Source of the DNA: Chthonomonadales bacterium
Lineage (GTDB): Bacteria; Armatimonadota; Chthonomonadetes; Chthonomonadales; CAJBBX01
NCBI GenBank assembly: GCA_027459625.1
Contig: DAIDHP010000034.1
Span: 1-42,111, forward strand
Length of the DNA: 42,111 bases
Direction: 5' to 3'
Shown here: in pieces, positions 35,323 through 42,111 of the stretch
Layout of the letters: each line of letters opens with the position of its first letter
How positions within the stretch are numbered: position 1 is the stretch's first letter
The notes under the pieces: generated by a model
What the model was told of the DNA's origin: nothing
Database searches by the model: none
The model's input: the letters and a program-made list of their open reading frames with translations, nothing else
Translations under genes and position numbers: made by a program

Positions 35323-35634
35323 TCAATGACTCCATCTCTTGAGGGATGAAAGATATGCGGAAAGGAAACATACAATAGAGACGCTTACGGCAAACGTCAG
35401 CAGCGCAACTCCCATGGATCCCCCTTTGAGATTTACGATAAATTGGGGAGCGACTAGAACAGCCATCAAAAGTAACACAACAGGAACGGCGCCGGGATGC
35501 GCCGCATTGATAATCCATCCCATCCATTTGATGTGCCTTGGCACGATCACTCGGGGGTCCGACTTGCAATAATAAACACCCCACTTTCGGTTATGCGGAT
35601 CTTTCCAGCATGTTTCTATTTCGTCTGATGTCAT
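35323..35634 (-). CDS. DUF5808-type small membrane protein
   Basis: 103 residues. The soluble N-terminal half WKDPHNRKWGVYYCKSDPR, then VIVPRHIKWMGWIINAAHPG, matches DUF5808 (core DPRxxVPKRxxxGWxxNFAHP). Two transmembrane helices follow (about residues 49-66 and 74-95). In larger proteins DUF5808 sits at the C-terminus of multi-pass proteins; here it stands alone. Function unknown. First member of the small-gene island, all minus strand. Confidence 0.7.
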   Translation of the reverse strand: MTSDEIETCWKDPHNRKWGVYYCKSDPRVIVPRHIKWMGWIINAAHPGAVPVVLLLMAVLVAPQFIVNLKGGSMGVALLTFAVSVSIVCFLSAYLSSLKRWSH

Positions 35635-35850
35635 CGTCCCGCCCTGCTTTTGGTTTTTGCCGCGAATGCAGTCTAACGATCCAATGCATAGCCACGCGTT
35701 TGAGACGAGTGGCTCGGATAACCCGATAATCGTTGTTTAATTCGAACCAAACACAAACATAAAGTACGATCAGTATGGTGACCCATCACCCCCTCGCCGT
35801 AATGGGGTGCGATAAAATTTTGGTGGTGACGGATAGGTTTAGCCGGGCAA
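35635..35850. other. 216-bp intergenic region
   Basis: Contains a hairpin, CACCCC with GGGGTG, near 35784-35809, followed by AAAATTTT. No gene is seen. Confidence 0.3.
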
Positions 35851-36495
35851 TTAATCCTGCCTGTCGGGATTTTCGGTGCTTCTTTGCTGCCACCACTGCA
35901 TAAATTCATCAACGCTTCGCACCTGAGCATCAATCACAGCTTCATACACGTGGACCGATAGCATCGTCCTGCGATACTCCGGTAGCGAATAAATAGCCCG
36001 CTTCACTTGAAGGATGCGAAAGCGCACATAATCGGTTAGCGCGACGCTCCAGCGTTGGCAGTTCGGGCAGTGCTTGGCAAACTCTCCAGGGGGGGCCGTC
36101 CAAAGGTCTAACTTCCATATGATCGCTTGACTGCTTTTCTTTGGATTACTTACCCTTATCCCCCAATAAAGACCTTCGGCGGGTCCCGTACCAATTCCAG
36201 GCTCACGTCGAGCATCCATGCAGACAAGTCGCCATGCCCAGTCTGTTGCCGCCAATCGATTACCCAAGTCCCAATGCGCATTCCAGTCGAGTTGCTCTCG
36301 CTCGCGCTCGAAATCCAAATCTCGCCAAGTCATGGTTTTCATCACGTATGATCCGACCGGATAGAAACCTTTCGCGAGAATAATCTTCCTCAAGCCGGAA
36401 TCTTCAAGCATTTGGTCTGCTTCGGTGCGCAGCTCCGCCTCACGTTCAAGCAGCTCCCTCTTCTCATCGGTGGCCACGGCGTCCTTATCAATCAA
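35851..36495 (-). CDS. Nucleotidyltransferase-like hypothetical protein
   Basis: 214 residues from TTG 36495, which has AAGGA 8 nt upstream. The segment KGFYPVGSYVMKTMTWRDLD fits the GS-x(8-9)-W-x-D-x-D pattern of minimal nucleotidyltransferases, seen in many uncharacterised accessory proteins. The N-terminus is charged and helical (EKRELLEREAELRTEADQML). The C-terminal half has conserved aromatics (WKLDLWTAPP, SVDEFMQWWQQR). It could be part of a toxin-antitoxin or mobile-gene set by analogy, but no partner is evident. Function unproven. Confidence 0.65.
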   Translation of the reverse strand: MIDKDAVATDEKRELLEREAELRTEADQMLEDSGLRKIILAKGFYPVGSYVMKTMTWRDLDFEREREQLDWNAHWDLGNRLAATDWAWRLVCMDARREPGIGTGPAEGLYWGIRVSNPKKSSQAIIWKLDLWTAPPGEFAKHCPNCQRWSVALTDYVRFRILQVKRAIYSLPEYRRTMLSVHVYEAVIDAQVRSVDEFMQWWQQRSTENPDRQD

Positions 36496-36643
36496 AGCGA
36501 TGATCCTTTTCTTCCCGTATAATCAGAAATCTTCGGGTTGCCAACCACCTGCGTAAGCGATTTTCAACGCCCCTTGGAAATGTATAGGTAACATCAGCCT
36601 GCCGTATTCGTCAGCGAATCAAGGGACATTCCTTCCTACCAAT

Positions 36644-37081
36644 TTACCGTAATCGATCTCGAAGGTTACCGAAGAACGAAGAGGAGTGCATGTGTCGAAC
36701 CATCGCAGCCCACTTATCTTCGGCTTTGACATTTTTTTTAAGGCGGGTTTCCTCTTGCTTCATGAGCTCCAAGACTCTGGTGTCTTCATCCTCGTATAAC
36801 CAGTATCCATGCTGATTTTCACAAAACTCCATTTCAAGATCATAGAGCCTGTATTTGAATTTCCTCAAAATCGCATCACACTCGGGGCATTTTGCCGCAG
36901 TGGGCGTGGAACTGAAAATCAGCGTACCCTTGTCGTGTTCACCGAAGTCGAAGACCTCATCTTCCAATTCGTCAAGTTCCTGATGCTCTAGCCACATGCC
37001 TTTGCAGGCCTCGCAGAAATTAACATTGATCCGGTGCCTCGTCTTTGGCGTCATCTCAATGTTGCATTGTGGGCATTTCAT
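36644..37081 (-). CDS. zf-TFIIB-type zinc-ribbon protein
   Basis: 145 residues from the ATG at 37081 (GGAGG 5 nt upstream); longer starts at 37093 and 37153 exist. The N-terminus MKCPQCNIEMTPKTRHRI, then NFCEACKGMWLEHQELDEL, is the zf-TFIIB (double CxxC) fold common in bacterial small proteins. A second zinc ribbon appears at KCPECDAILRKFKYRLYDLE, then FCENQHGYWLYEDED, so this is a tandem zinc-ribbon protein. Function unknown; binding of nucleic acid or metal is likely. It ends within a region upstream of which repeat copy 1 lies. Confidence 0.8.
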   Translation of the reverse strand: MKCPQCNIEMTPKTRHRINVNFCEACKGMWLEHQELDELEDEVFDFGEHDKGTLIFSSTPTAAKCPECDAILRKFKYRLYDLEMEFCENQHGYWLYEDEDTRVLELMKQEETRLKKNVKAEDKWAAMVRHMHSSSFFGNLRDRLR

Positions 37082-37140
37082 GCTTTCCTCCATATAAAGT
37101 ATTTCTCTCTCAGATTCCAACCATCCACAGCTGAGCAATT

Positions 37141-37229
37141 CCGACCGGCGCATGGCTCCGGAAGCCTGGAATTATTGTAACATACGAATCATCGTTAAGA
37201 TCCAGGAACTATCGGCGTTGGCTCCAGCG
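37141..37229 (-). repeat. Interspersed repeat, copy 1
   Basis: This 89-nt unit shares the core (AATTATTG, ACATACGAATCATC, and GGCGTTGGCTCC ends) with two further copies at 37458-37524 and 37872-37962. Its edge starts with CCGACCGGC like copy 3. It lies 60 nt upstream of the zinc-ribbon start, on its 5' side. Strand is assigned as that of the neighbouring genes. Confidence 0.75.
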
Positions 37230-37232
37230 CGG

Positions 37233-37484
37233 TTAGGCGATTTTTGTAGCGGCAATCGCCGTAACAGGGAATGCAAAATGTATCTTCCCTCCGTTGAGAT
37301 ATGCGCCGACTCCCAGATCATCACGTCCCAAATCATCACGGAAAATCCGGCGTATGCGTTCGTCGTCTACCGGATTCGGGAATGACCCCGCAAGCAGACG
37401 CTCCAACTCCATCTCCAGCTTATTGGTCTCAATCCGCAGGTCAGCGAGCGGATACCCAAGCTTGAAATTATTGCAACATACGAA
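37233..37484 (-). pseudogene. Orphan reading frame without start codon (gene remnant)
   Basis: 83 codons read without a stop on the minus strand, ending TAA at 37233-37235. The composition is protein-like: LGYPLADLRIETNKLEMELE, then FPNPVDDERIRRIFRDDLG and GVGAYLNGGKIHFAFP. The frame opens right after a TGA inside repeat copy 2, with no ATG, GTG or TTG before about residue 25. This looks like a truncated gene whose 5' end was replaced by the repeat. I do not recognise the family. Confidence 0.5.
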
Positions 37485-37524
37485 TCATCCATAAGTTCAA
37501 GAGACTCTCGGTGTTGGATCCACC
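37458..37524 (-). repeat. Interspersed repeat, copy 2
   Basis: About 83% identical to copy 3 over 65 nt by eye, from AAGCTTG to TTGGATCCA, including a shared 17-nt run CATAAGTTCAAGAGACT. It lies 7 nt beyond the 3' end of the frameshifted holin-like gene and overlaps the 5' end of the orphan reading frame. Confidence 0.8.
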
Positions 37525-37530
37525 TTGGTA

Positions 37531-37799
37531 TTAGGCGTCATGGCTTGGTTTATCTTTGGTCCAACCTGCTATCCGGTTGTAGAGCCAGGCGAAGATCGCA
37601 CCGCCAATCAAGGCGTCAAAAAACCCATAAACCAACCCTATCACACTGCCGAGCGGAGAAATGGTATAACCTCGATACACCTCGCCAATGAGCGTAGGGC
37701 TTCCCGTGGAGCCTTCGAATGCGATAATCCACCAAGTCAGTAAAACAGTCCGACTCCCCAAAAGACGCCGCAAGTTAGTGTGAATGATTTGATGTTCAT
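37531..37799 (-). pseudogene. Holin-like small membrane protein, frameshifted
   Basis: The frame 37531-37773 reads LLTWWIIAFEGSTGSPTLIG, then YRGYTISPLGSVIGLVYGFF and IGGAIFAWLYNRI, a pattern of small 'bacteriophage holin'-named membrane proteins. Its natural N-terminus, MNIKSFTLTCGVFWGVGLF, lies in another frame from ATG 37799 (GGAG 10 nt upstream). Adding one base to the AAAA at 37742-37745 (TTTT on the coding strand) joins both into one protein of about 89 residues. It is therefore either a disrupted gene or a homopolymer error. Confidence 0.7.
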
Positions 37800-37871
37800 T
37801 TTATGTTCACTCCATTTCACGTCGTTTATGCTTATGAAGTAAGAAGCCTAAAGATTCAAAACTGAGACGCG

Positions 37872-37962
37872 CCGACCGGCAAACGGCTCGGCAAGCTTGG
37901 AATTATTGGTATATACGGATTGTCCATAAGTTCAAGAGACTGTTGGCGTTGGCTCCAAAGCG
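37872..37962 (-). repeat. Interspersed repeat, copy 3
   Basis: A 91-nt unit starting CCGACCGGC and ending GGCTCCAAAGCG, matching copy 1 at its left edge and copy 2 in its core. It lies 73 nt upstream of the holin-like start, on its 5' side, and 17 nt past the end of the next gene. Confidence 0.8.
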
Positions 37963-37978
37963 TTGTGATATTTTCATT

Positions 37979-38332
37979 TCACCTTCCGAGTAATATCGCC
38001 AAACACACGCCGAGGTTCACCACGCCGATGCCGAGAAGGAGTGTGGTAAAGACAACATTGAACTGCTTGCTCCAACTCGGACAACGGCCAAGCAGACGGC
38101 ACGATGCGGGCTTTCCCCCGCCGCCAACGATTCCCTTCCTCCAGCCATAAACCTTCAAGAGCCCGAGCGTAGTGAATACCACTCCCACGAACGCATTCGG
38201 CATCCAATTTAACACCTTCTCGACGTTCGCCGACATGTGAATATGAGGCAGCCAACCGGCGGGAATCAAAAGAGCCATAAGTGGCAACATGCACAAAATG
38301 ATGAGCAATAATCTGATGGTGTCTCGTTTCAT
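37979..38332 (-). CDS. Small membrane protein with Gly/Cys-rich cytoplasmic loop
   Basis: 117 residues from the ATG at 38332; an in-frame start at 38368 lies next to the rhamnosidase stop. Three hydrophobic segments are visible: DTIRLLLIILCMLPLMALLI at the N-terminus, NAFVGVVFTTLGLLKVYGW in the middle and FNVVFTTLLLGIGVVNLGVC at the end. The loop KGIVGGGGKPASCRLLGRCP is distinctive and recalls uncharacterised proteins of several phyla, but I cannot assign a family. The ribosome binding site is weak (GAGAGAG 10 nt upstream). Confidence 0.6.
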   Translation of the reverse strand: MKRDTIRLLLIILCMLPLMALLIPAGWLPHIHMSANVEKVLNWMPNAFVGVVFTTLGLLKVYGWRKGIVGGGGKPASCRLLGRCPSWSKQFNVVFTTLLLGIGVVNLGVCLAILLGR

Positions 38333-38368
38333 GCGTGTTTGTCTCTCTCGTCGCGCTAGTATCTGCAT

Positions 38369-40726
38369 CTATCTCCCTATCGGGAGTATCACTGACCAAT
38401 CGCCGGATACCTTTTCCACCCTCTCAACCCTCCCTTCGCTCCCAAACCTTTTGGGGATATGGAGATATATGGGGACGGGGGTTTCCAAGTGGTAGTGGAT
38501 GCCGTCGGGTTCACGGGTCCATCTTATCTTAACGACACCCTTTTCGCCAAGCAAAGGGATCGCTCCGTTCGCCTCTTTAAGCGATCCGGGATACAAGCTC
38601 AAAACAAAATTGCGCTCGCCCAAGTCATAACGCGGTTGAATTCCCAGAACGTAACGCGACAGCTGCCAAGTCGGACATCCGGACCACTGATGGCAGTGAC
38701 TCCATCGGGTGTCGAAAACTTCAAGCCATGTCGTGCGGTCGTCGCCTAGCATCCATCCCCAACATTTGCGATACTGATCCAGCGCGAAGTTCATCTCCCC
38801 GTGTTCGATCAGAACGGGCAAGGCGTAGTGTCCGAAATAGGGGGTAATGAGCATGGGGTTGTTCGCCCCCGGATCGCTCAATCTGGGAGCGTTAGGATTG
38901 TTGGGAAAGCATTTAAGCATATGATTCATGATGTACATGACGCAGGCTTTCTGATCCTCTCCGTGGAAGAAACCCATTTTCAGCCCGAGAACCGCGCGAT
39001 GATATCCTATGCGTTGCCATGCGTCACCGCCTTTTTTGAATTCATCGGAGTAATACCGCCCAATGATGGCTGTCATTTGATCCGCCAAGGCTTGAAAATG
39101 AGGTGCATCGCTTTTTTTACCGATTGCGTCACACCAGTGAACCATATCGCGAAGGGCGGCGAGATAATACAAATTGACCGCCATGTCGGATGGACCCGGG
39201 TTCCGCATGTAGCCCCAATCCACAAACCCCCAACCCAGGGAGTCGCTAACTCCTCCGTCGGTCGTCTGATTTGCAAACGCCTCCATGTTTTTCACGGCTG
39301 CGGGGTATAGCTCCTCCAACAATGAGCGGTCTCCGGTCAATTCCCAATAATGGACGCATGCCGTGACCCACTGCGCCGCGTAAGTGGATAGATAAGCAGC
39401 ACCACCTGGAGAGAGCCCAGCAACAAGACCGTCGGAGCGCGCGCATTCGGCGGATTGCACCAGACCTCGTTTCAGTAAGCGCATATCGTTGTAAGCTACC
39501 GAGGAGATATCCATACCAACCGATACCACGTCGCCGGTCCACTCCCCGCGCTCCCTGGTGGGATTATCGATCAATGCGTCCTCGCTGCATGCGCGGAGCG
39601 TCGAAACTCCGACCGACCATATTTTATTCAGCAGCGGGTCGTTGGTATGAAAGGAGCCTTGCGGCTCGCCGTAATACGTTCGCTCGACGATCTCCTCCTT
39701 GATGAAATGGACCTGGTTCGGGGGAGCGTAGACGTGAATTTCCATGAATCGACCGCCCTTGGGAGTGAGAGGAAAGAACTCCTGTTCTCCCCCCCGAGCG
39801 ACGTAATGGTCCAGATTGCAGGATTCCCCTCCCGATAGCGTGATCCAGGGGCATACCCTGCCTCCTCGCAATTCCTCGGAATAGGCGAATTCCACAACCG
39901 CGCCCGAAGGCAAGTCCAAGACGAACCTTGGGCGCATCAAGCGGACCCTGCCAAAGTCGTACCGCCTCCATACGCCGTCGGGCGGTGTTTTTTTGGGAGT
40001 TAGGTTGGCGAGGTAAAAGCGCGCCGCAGGATCGTCCTTTTCATAGCCGAACTCATTGACAAACTCCCCGGAGGCGATGGGCTTTATTTGATGAACTATG
40101 GAGAGAGTATTCGCCGTGGTAAGCGCTTCCAACTTGCCGATATTTGGATTCACGGGGACCGGGGAATTCCATCCGGAATCGTCGAAATCATCCTCCTTCC
40201 AGCCCGCGGGAATCTGACGCGTGTCGCACCATTCGATAAATCCGAGTTCGGGATTGATTCGCCGGACCTGGGAATCATATCCGTTCAACCGGATGCATTT
40301 CCAAGTTACCGGGATTTCAACGCCGTCTTGCATCACGACGCAGTGGAGAAAGGGTCTCGGATTATCAAGGATCCTCGTCACCACTCCAATCTGATGCACC
40401 TCTATCGCCAAAACGTGGCGCCCGGCGGAGATATGGAGATGGTAAGTCTGATATTCGGGATAGGCGGCGGGAAATCTCGCTGGACCTTCGCAAAAGTAAT
40501 GACCGTCCATCCACCCCACATACCACGATGCACCTATCAGCCGGATGTCGCAATTCTGTTCCGTCTTGAGATCGAAATGACCTCGAAATGCCACATAGTA
40601 ATCCGGCTCTTCATTGTTTACGTTCCGATACCACTTAAATTGTTGGATGGGTTGAAAGGTGGCGTTGGCGAATGCGGAAACGGCAAGGCTCAACAAGACG
40701 AATAACAGCAGCTCGGCGAAATGCAT
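38369..40726 (-). CDS. Exported GH78 alpha-L-rhamnosidase
   Basis: 785 residues from the ATG at 40726, giving a clean signal peptide MHFAELLLFVLLSLAVSAFA; starts at 40759 and 40810 would add a charged N-terminal extension. The domain order fits GH78: an N-terminal jelly-roll (QPIQQFKWYRNVNNEEPDYY and ASWYVGWMDGHYFCEGPARF), a beta-sandwich and the (alpha/alpha)6 catalytic barrel. DALIDNPTRERGEWTGDV is the signature region with the general acid. TTWLEVFDTRWSHCHQWSGC, then PTWQLSRYVLGI, is a second conserved segment. The enzyme removes terminal rhamnose from plant pectins or bacterial glycans outside the inner membrane. It is near a RhaT symporter, and upstream of it is the H-X9-DG gene (74-nt gap). 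Confidence 0.85.
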   Translation of the reverse strand: MHFAELLLFVLLSLAVSAFANATFQPIQQFKWYRNVNNEEPDYYVAFRGHFDLKTEQNCDIRLIGASWYVGWMDGHYFCEGPARFPAAYPEYQTYHLHISAGRHVLAIEVHQIGVVTRILDNPRPFLHCVVMQDGVEIPVTWKCIRLNGYDSQVRRINPELGFIEWCDTRQIPAGWKEDDFDDSGWNSPVPVNPNIGKLEALTTANTLSIVHQIKPIASGEFVNEFGYEKDDPAARFYLANLTPKKTPPDGVWRRYDFGRVRLMRPRFVLDLPSGAVVEFAYSEELRGGRVCPWITLSGGESCNLDHYVARGGEQEFFPLTPKGGRFMEIHVYAPPNQVHFIKEEIVERTYYGEPQGSFHTNDPLLNKIWSVGVSTLRACSEDALIDNPTRERGEWTGDVVSVGMDISSVAYNDMRLLKRGLVQSAECARSDGLVAGLSPGGAAYLSTYAAQWVTACVHYWELTGDRSLLEELYPAAVKNMEAFANQTTDGGVSDSLGWGFVDWGYMRNPGPSDMAVNLYYLAALRDMVHWCDAIGKKSDAPHFQALADQMTAIIGRYYSDEFKKGGDAWQRIGYHRAVLGLKMGFFHGEDQKACVMYIMNHMLKCFPNNPNAPRLSDPGANNPMLITPYFGHYALPVLIEHGEMNFALDQYRKCWGWMLGDDRTTWLEVFDTRWSHCHQWSGCPTWQLSRYVLGIQPRYDLGERNFVLSLYPGSLKEANGAIPLLGEKGVVKIRWTREPDGIHYHLETPVPIYLHIPKRFGSEGRVERVEKVSGDWSVILPIGR

Positions 40727-40799
40727 TCCGTTAATCTTCCACTCCTTTGAGGTTACCATCCGGATACGTACTCCAGTTATCACCCGAATAATGACGTAT

Positions 40800-41699
40800 C
40801 TATCGCACATTCAACAATTGATTCCAGTCAGAATGATTAACTGCCGCCACATGACCATCTAGAAATCCCACATACCTTGAGCCGTCTCTTCTCGCATGAG
40901 GTTCATATATCACCGGAGTATTCATGGGGAGCTTAATTGAATTAAGATTTTGTTTTGTAATGTCGGCGTTTAGAGTGTAAGGGGTGTGGGTTCCGGGCAA
41001 ATAAAATACGTCGGAGTGCTTTATATAAGGATATAGAGCCTTGACGAAAACGGAATAATCCGTCATCGGGGGCAGGGTCATCTTATTATCCTGAGCGTAC
41101 ATCATCAAAGCTATGAGAATCTGATTCAGGTTCGATTTGGAAATCTCGTTATTGTACTTGCCATTGGTTGTGAGCAGCGTGTAGAGATCAAATGGGGATA
41201 TGTTCAGGATATCATCCGCCGATTGTAAATTGAGCAGGCAGAGATGCAATTCGGAATCCGGGGTTACCGGTTTATTCATCTCCTCAGCGGAACTCCCTTT
41301 TACAATCGACGAATACGCGTTTTGCAAAGAATAGGCGATCAAATAAGACGTTCCGTTTAGCGTTGTAGTTCGTCCCTGTGTGAAATACAGGTGACTCTTA
41401 TCGGTGGCTGTTCCGCTCGAACCTTCCGATGTGCGCCCGTGATTTGATGAGAGATTGAAACTGCTCCAGAGAATGTCCAGATCCTTTAGCTTCATGGTTA
41501 AGGGGGCGATCCGTCCCGTGAAGAGAGCCATCTCGGCGAGACTGGAACCACGCTGGTTTGGAGACGTGGAAATATCGAAGGATTGGGAAGCAATGGGTTT
41601 CGTAGCTAGCGTATTTGCCGCGTTTGCTGGTGGGTTTTGCGCCGCCAATACAGGCAGTGCGTAAGACATCAGCAATAGAGAAAGGAACGATCTATTCAT
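40800..41699 (-). CDS. Exported H-X9-DG-type protein without a pilin helix
   Basis: 299 residues from the ATG at 41699 (AAAGGA 9 nt upstream). It has a Sec signal (MNRSFLSLLLMSYALPVLAA) instead of a prepilin leader. The C-terminal part NLNQILIALMMYAQDNKMTL, then PYIKHSDVFYLPGTHTPYTL, and the end GSRYVGFLDGHVAAVNHSDW carry the DUF1559-like pilin body and an H-x-DG terminal motif. The middle is rich in Ser, Thr and Asn. It may be a released or surface-anchored relative of pseudopilins. The sequence ACGAAAGGATG upstream of the start recurs before the pseudopilin gene at 27371. It probably lies in one transcript with the GH78 gene. Confidence 0.7.
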   Translation of the reverse strand: MNRSFLSLLLMSYALPVLAAQNPPANAANTLATKPIASQSFDISTSPNQRGSSLAEMALFTGRIAPLTMKLKDLDILWSSFNLSSNHGRTSEGSSGTATDKSHLYFTQGRTTTLNGTSYLIAYSLQNAYSSIVKGSSAEEMNKPVTPDSELHLCLLNLQSADDILNISPFDLYTLLTTNGKYNNEISKSNLNQILIALMMYAQDNKMTLPPMTDYSVFVKALYPYIKHSDVFYLPGTHTPYTLNADITKQNLNSIKLPMNTPVIYEPHARRDGSRYVGFLDGHVAAVNHSDWNQLLNVR

Positions 41700-42111
41700 G
41701 GCAGGCATCCTTTCGTTTTGCAATTGACTGACGAGAGTGAACTACCCGTAGGAATAAGAGCATTTGTTTCAGGCGTCAGATTCATGCCATGTGATTTTAG
41801 GATTTTCAATTTGCCTGTAAGCGTGCAATATGATTTTTCAATGATATCTTACCATAATGTCTGATATTTGTCGATTCTCGTACATGGATCAATCCGTAGG
41901 GATTTTATTAACGGATTGGCGCGGTTGATGGGAGAAACTCATAGATGGATGGCTCCTTTTTATCAGGCAATTCGCCCTCCGGAAGTGTATGCGAGCGTCG
42001 GTTCAAGAGTTTCCAACGCTGCATGAAATATCTCTCATTATTTTCATCAACACCCATTGACAAGCTCTTTCAAAAGTGTTATTCTGTCAGAGACACTACA
42101 AATCCGCCGCG
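41700..42111. other. 412-bp right-end intergenic region
   Basis: No coding frame is supported. It holds the upstream region of the H-X9-DG gene and a rightward promoter (listed separately). Confidence 0.5.
42057..42085 (+). promoter_or_regulatory. Near-consensus sigma-70 promoter pointing off the right edge
   Basis: A perfect TTGACA (42057-42062), a 17-nt spacer and TATTCT (42080-42085). A rightward gene probably begins just beyond the window. Confidence 0.65.

Noticed and set aside
37141-37962. Integron attC sites (GTTAGGC and GCCAACGCC-like words near the repeats)
   Set aside because: The simple and inverse core sites do not occur in the right order or orientation in any copy, and no integrase is visible.
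1-42111. CRISPR arrays, tRNA and rRNA genes
   Set aside because: No evenly spaced direct repeats of CRISPR type and no cloverleaf with a proper T-arm or rRNA signature were seen; GGTTCGAACC near 26413 is inside thiN.

Overview
The window reads as a chromosomal segment of a diderm (LPS-exporting) bacterium of moderate GC. The best guess from gene content is the Armatimonadota (Chthonomonas/Fimbriimonas-like lineages) or a neighbour such as Planctomycetota. The clues are a pseudopilin-like protein with an H-X9-DG tail motif, large Tat- or Sec-exported plant-polysaccharide glycosidases (GH116, GH78), a DUF3084/YqgF-like pair, a DUF5808 protein and a complete Lpt export module. No rRNA or tRNA gene, CRISPR array or intact transposase is visible, so the assignment is an inference.

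Layout. Positions 1-75 are the 3' end (domains V and VI) of a group II intron whose body lies off the left edge. From 100 to 6490 (minus strand) come a GH5/GH42-like glycosidase with an apparently missing nucleophile, a hexapeptide acetyltransferase, a secreted cyclophilin, a small membrane protein, FabI and a glycogen-debranching-type enzyme carrying an 11-base C tract. From 6798 to 15094 (plus strand) come RlmN, the Lpt module (LptC-like lipoprotein, LptA/OstA-like, LptB, LptF/G), DUF3084, a YqgF-like protein and a methionine-rich exported protein followed by a terminator. An Rpn-type nuclease pseudogene lies at 15285-16192. From 16316 to 23773 (minus) come FolP, a TPR protein, MtaB, a Tat-exported GH116 enzyme and a SAM methyltransferase.

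From 24417 to 27625 (minus) lies the most unusual unit: a consensus-like promoter, a TPP riboswitch and an intrinsic terminator. These are followed by a pseudopilin-like gene, thiamine pyrophosphokinase and an SSS-family symporter. The last two make sense as thiamine salvage. The pseudopilin between the riboswitch and these genes is unexpected.

From 27831 to 32328 are an exported Ig-like/TPR protein, an unknown membrane-anchored protein translationally coupled to DUF951, and a DUF697 membrane protein on the plus strand. From 32365 to 34968 are a RhaT-type rhamnose symporter and an arabinose/fucose-isomerase-like protein. An exported GH78 alpha-L-rhamnosidase at 38369-40726 completes a plausible rhamnose-acquisition set. 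Between them, 35.3-38.4 kb is an accessory-looking island of small minus-strand genes: DUF5808, a nucleotidyltransferase-like protein, a zinc-ribbon protein, a frameshifted holin-like gene and a membrane protein. Three same-orientation copies of a 65-90 bp repeat and an orphan reading frame without a start codon are interspersed there. An exported H-X9-DG protein and a near-consensus promoter pointing off the right edge close the window.

Assignments rest on motif recognition by eye. Family names are established knowledge; operons, regulation and physiological roles are inference.
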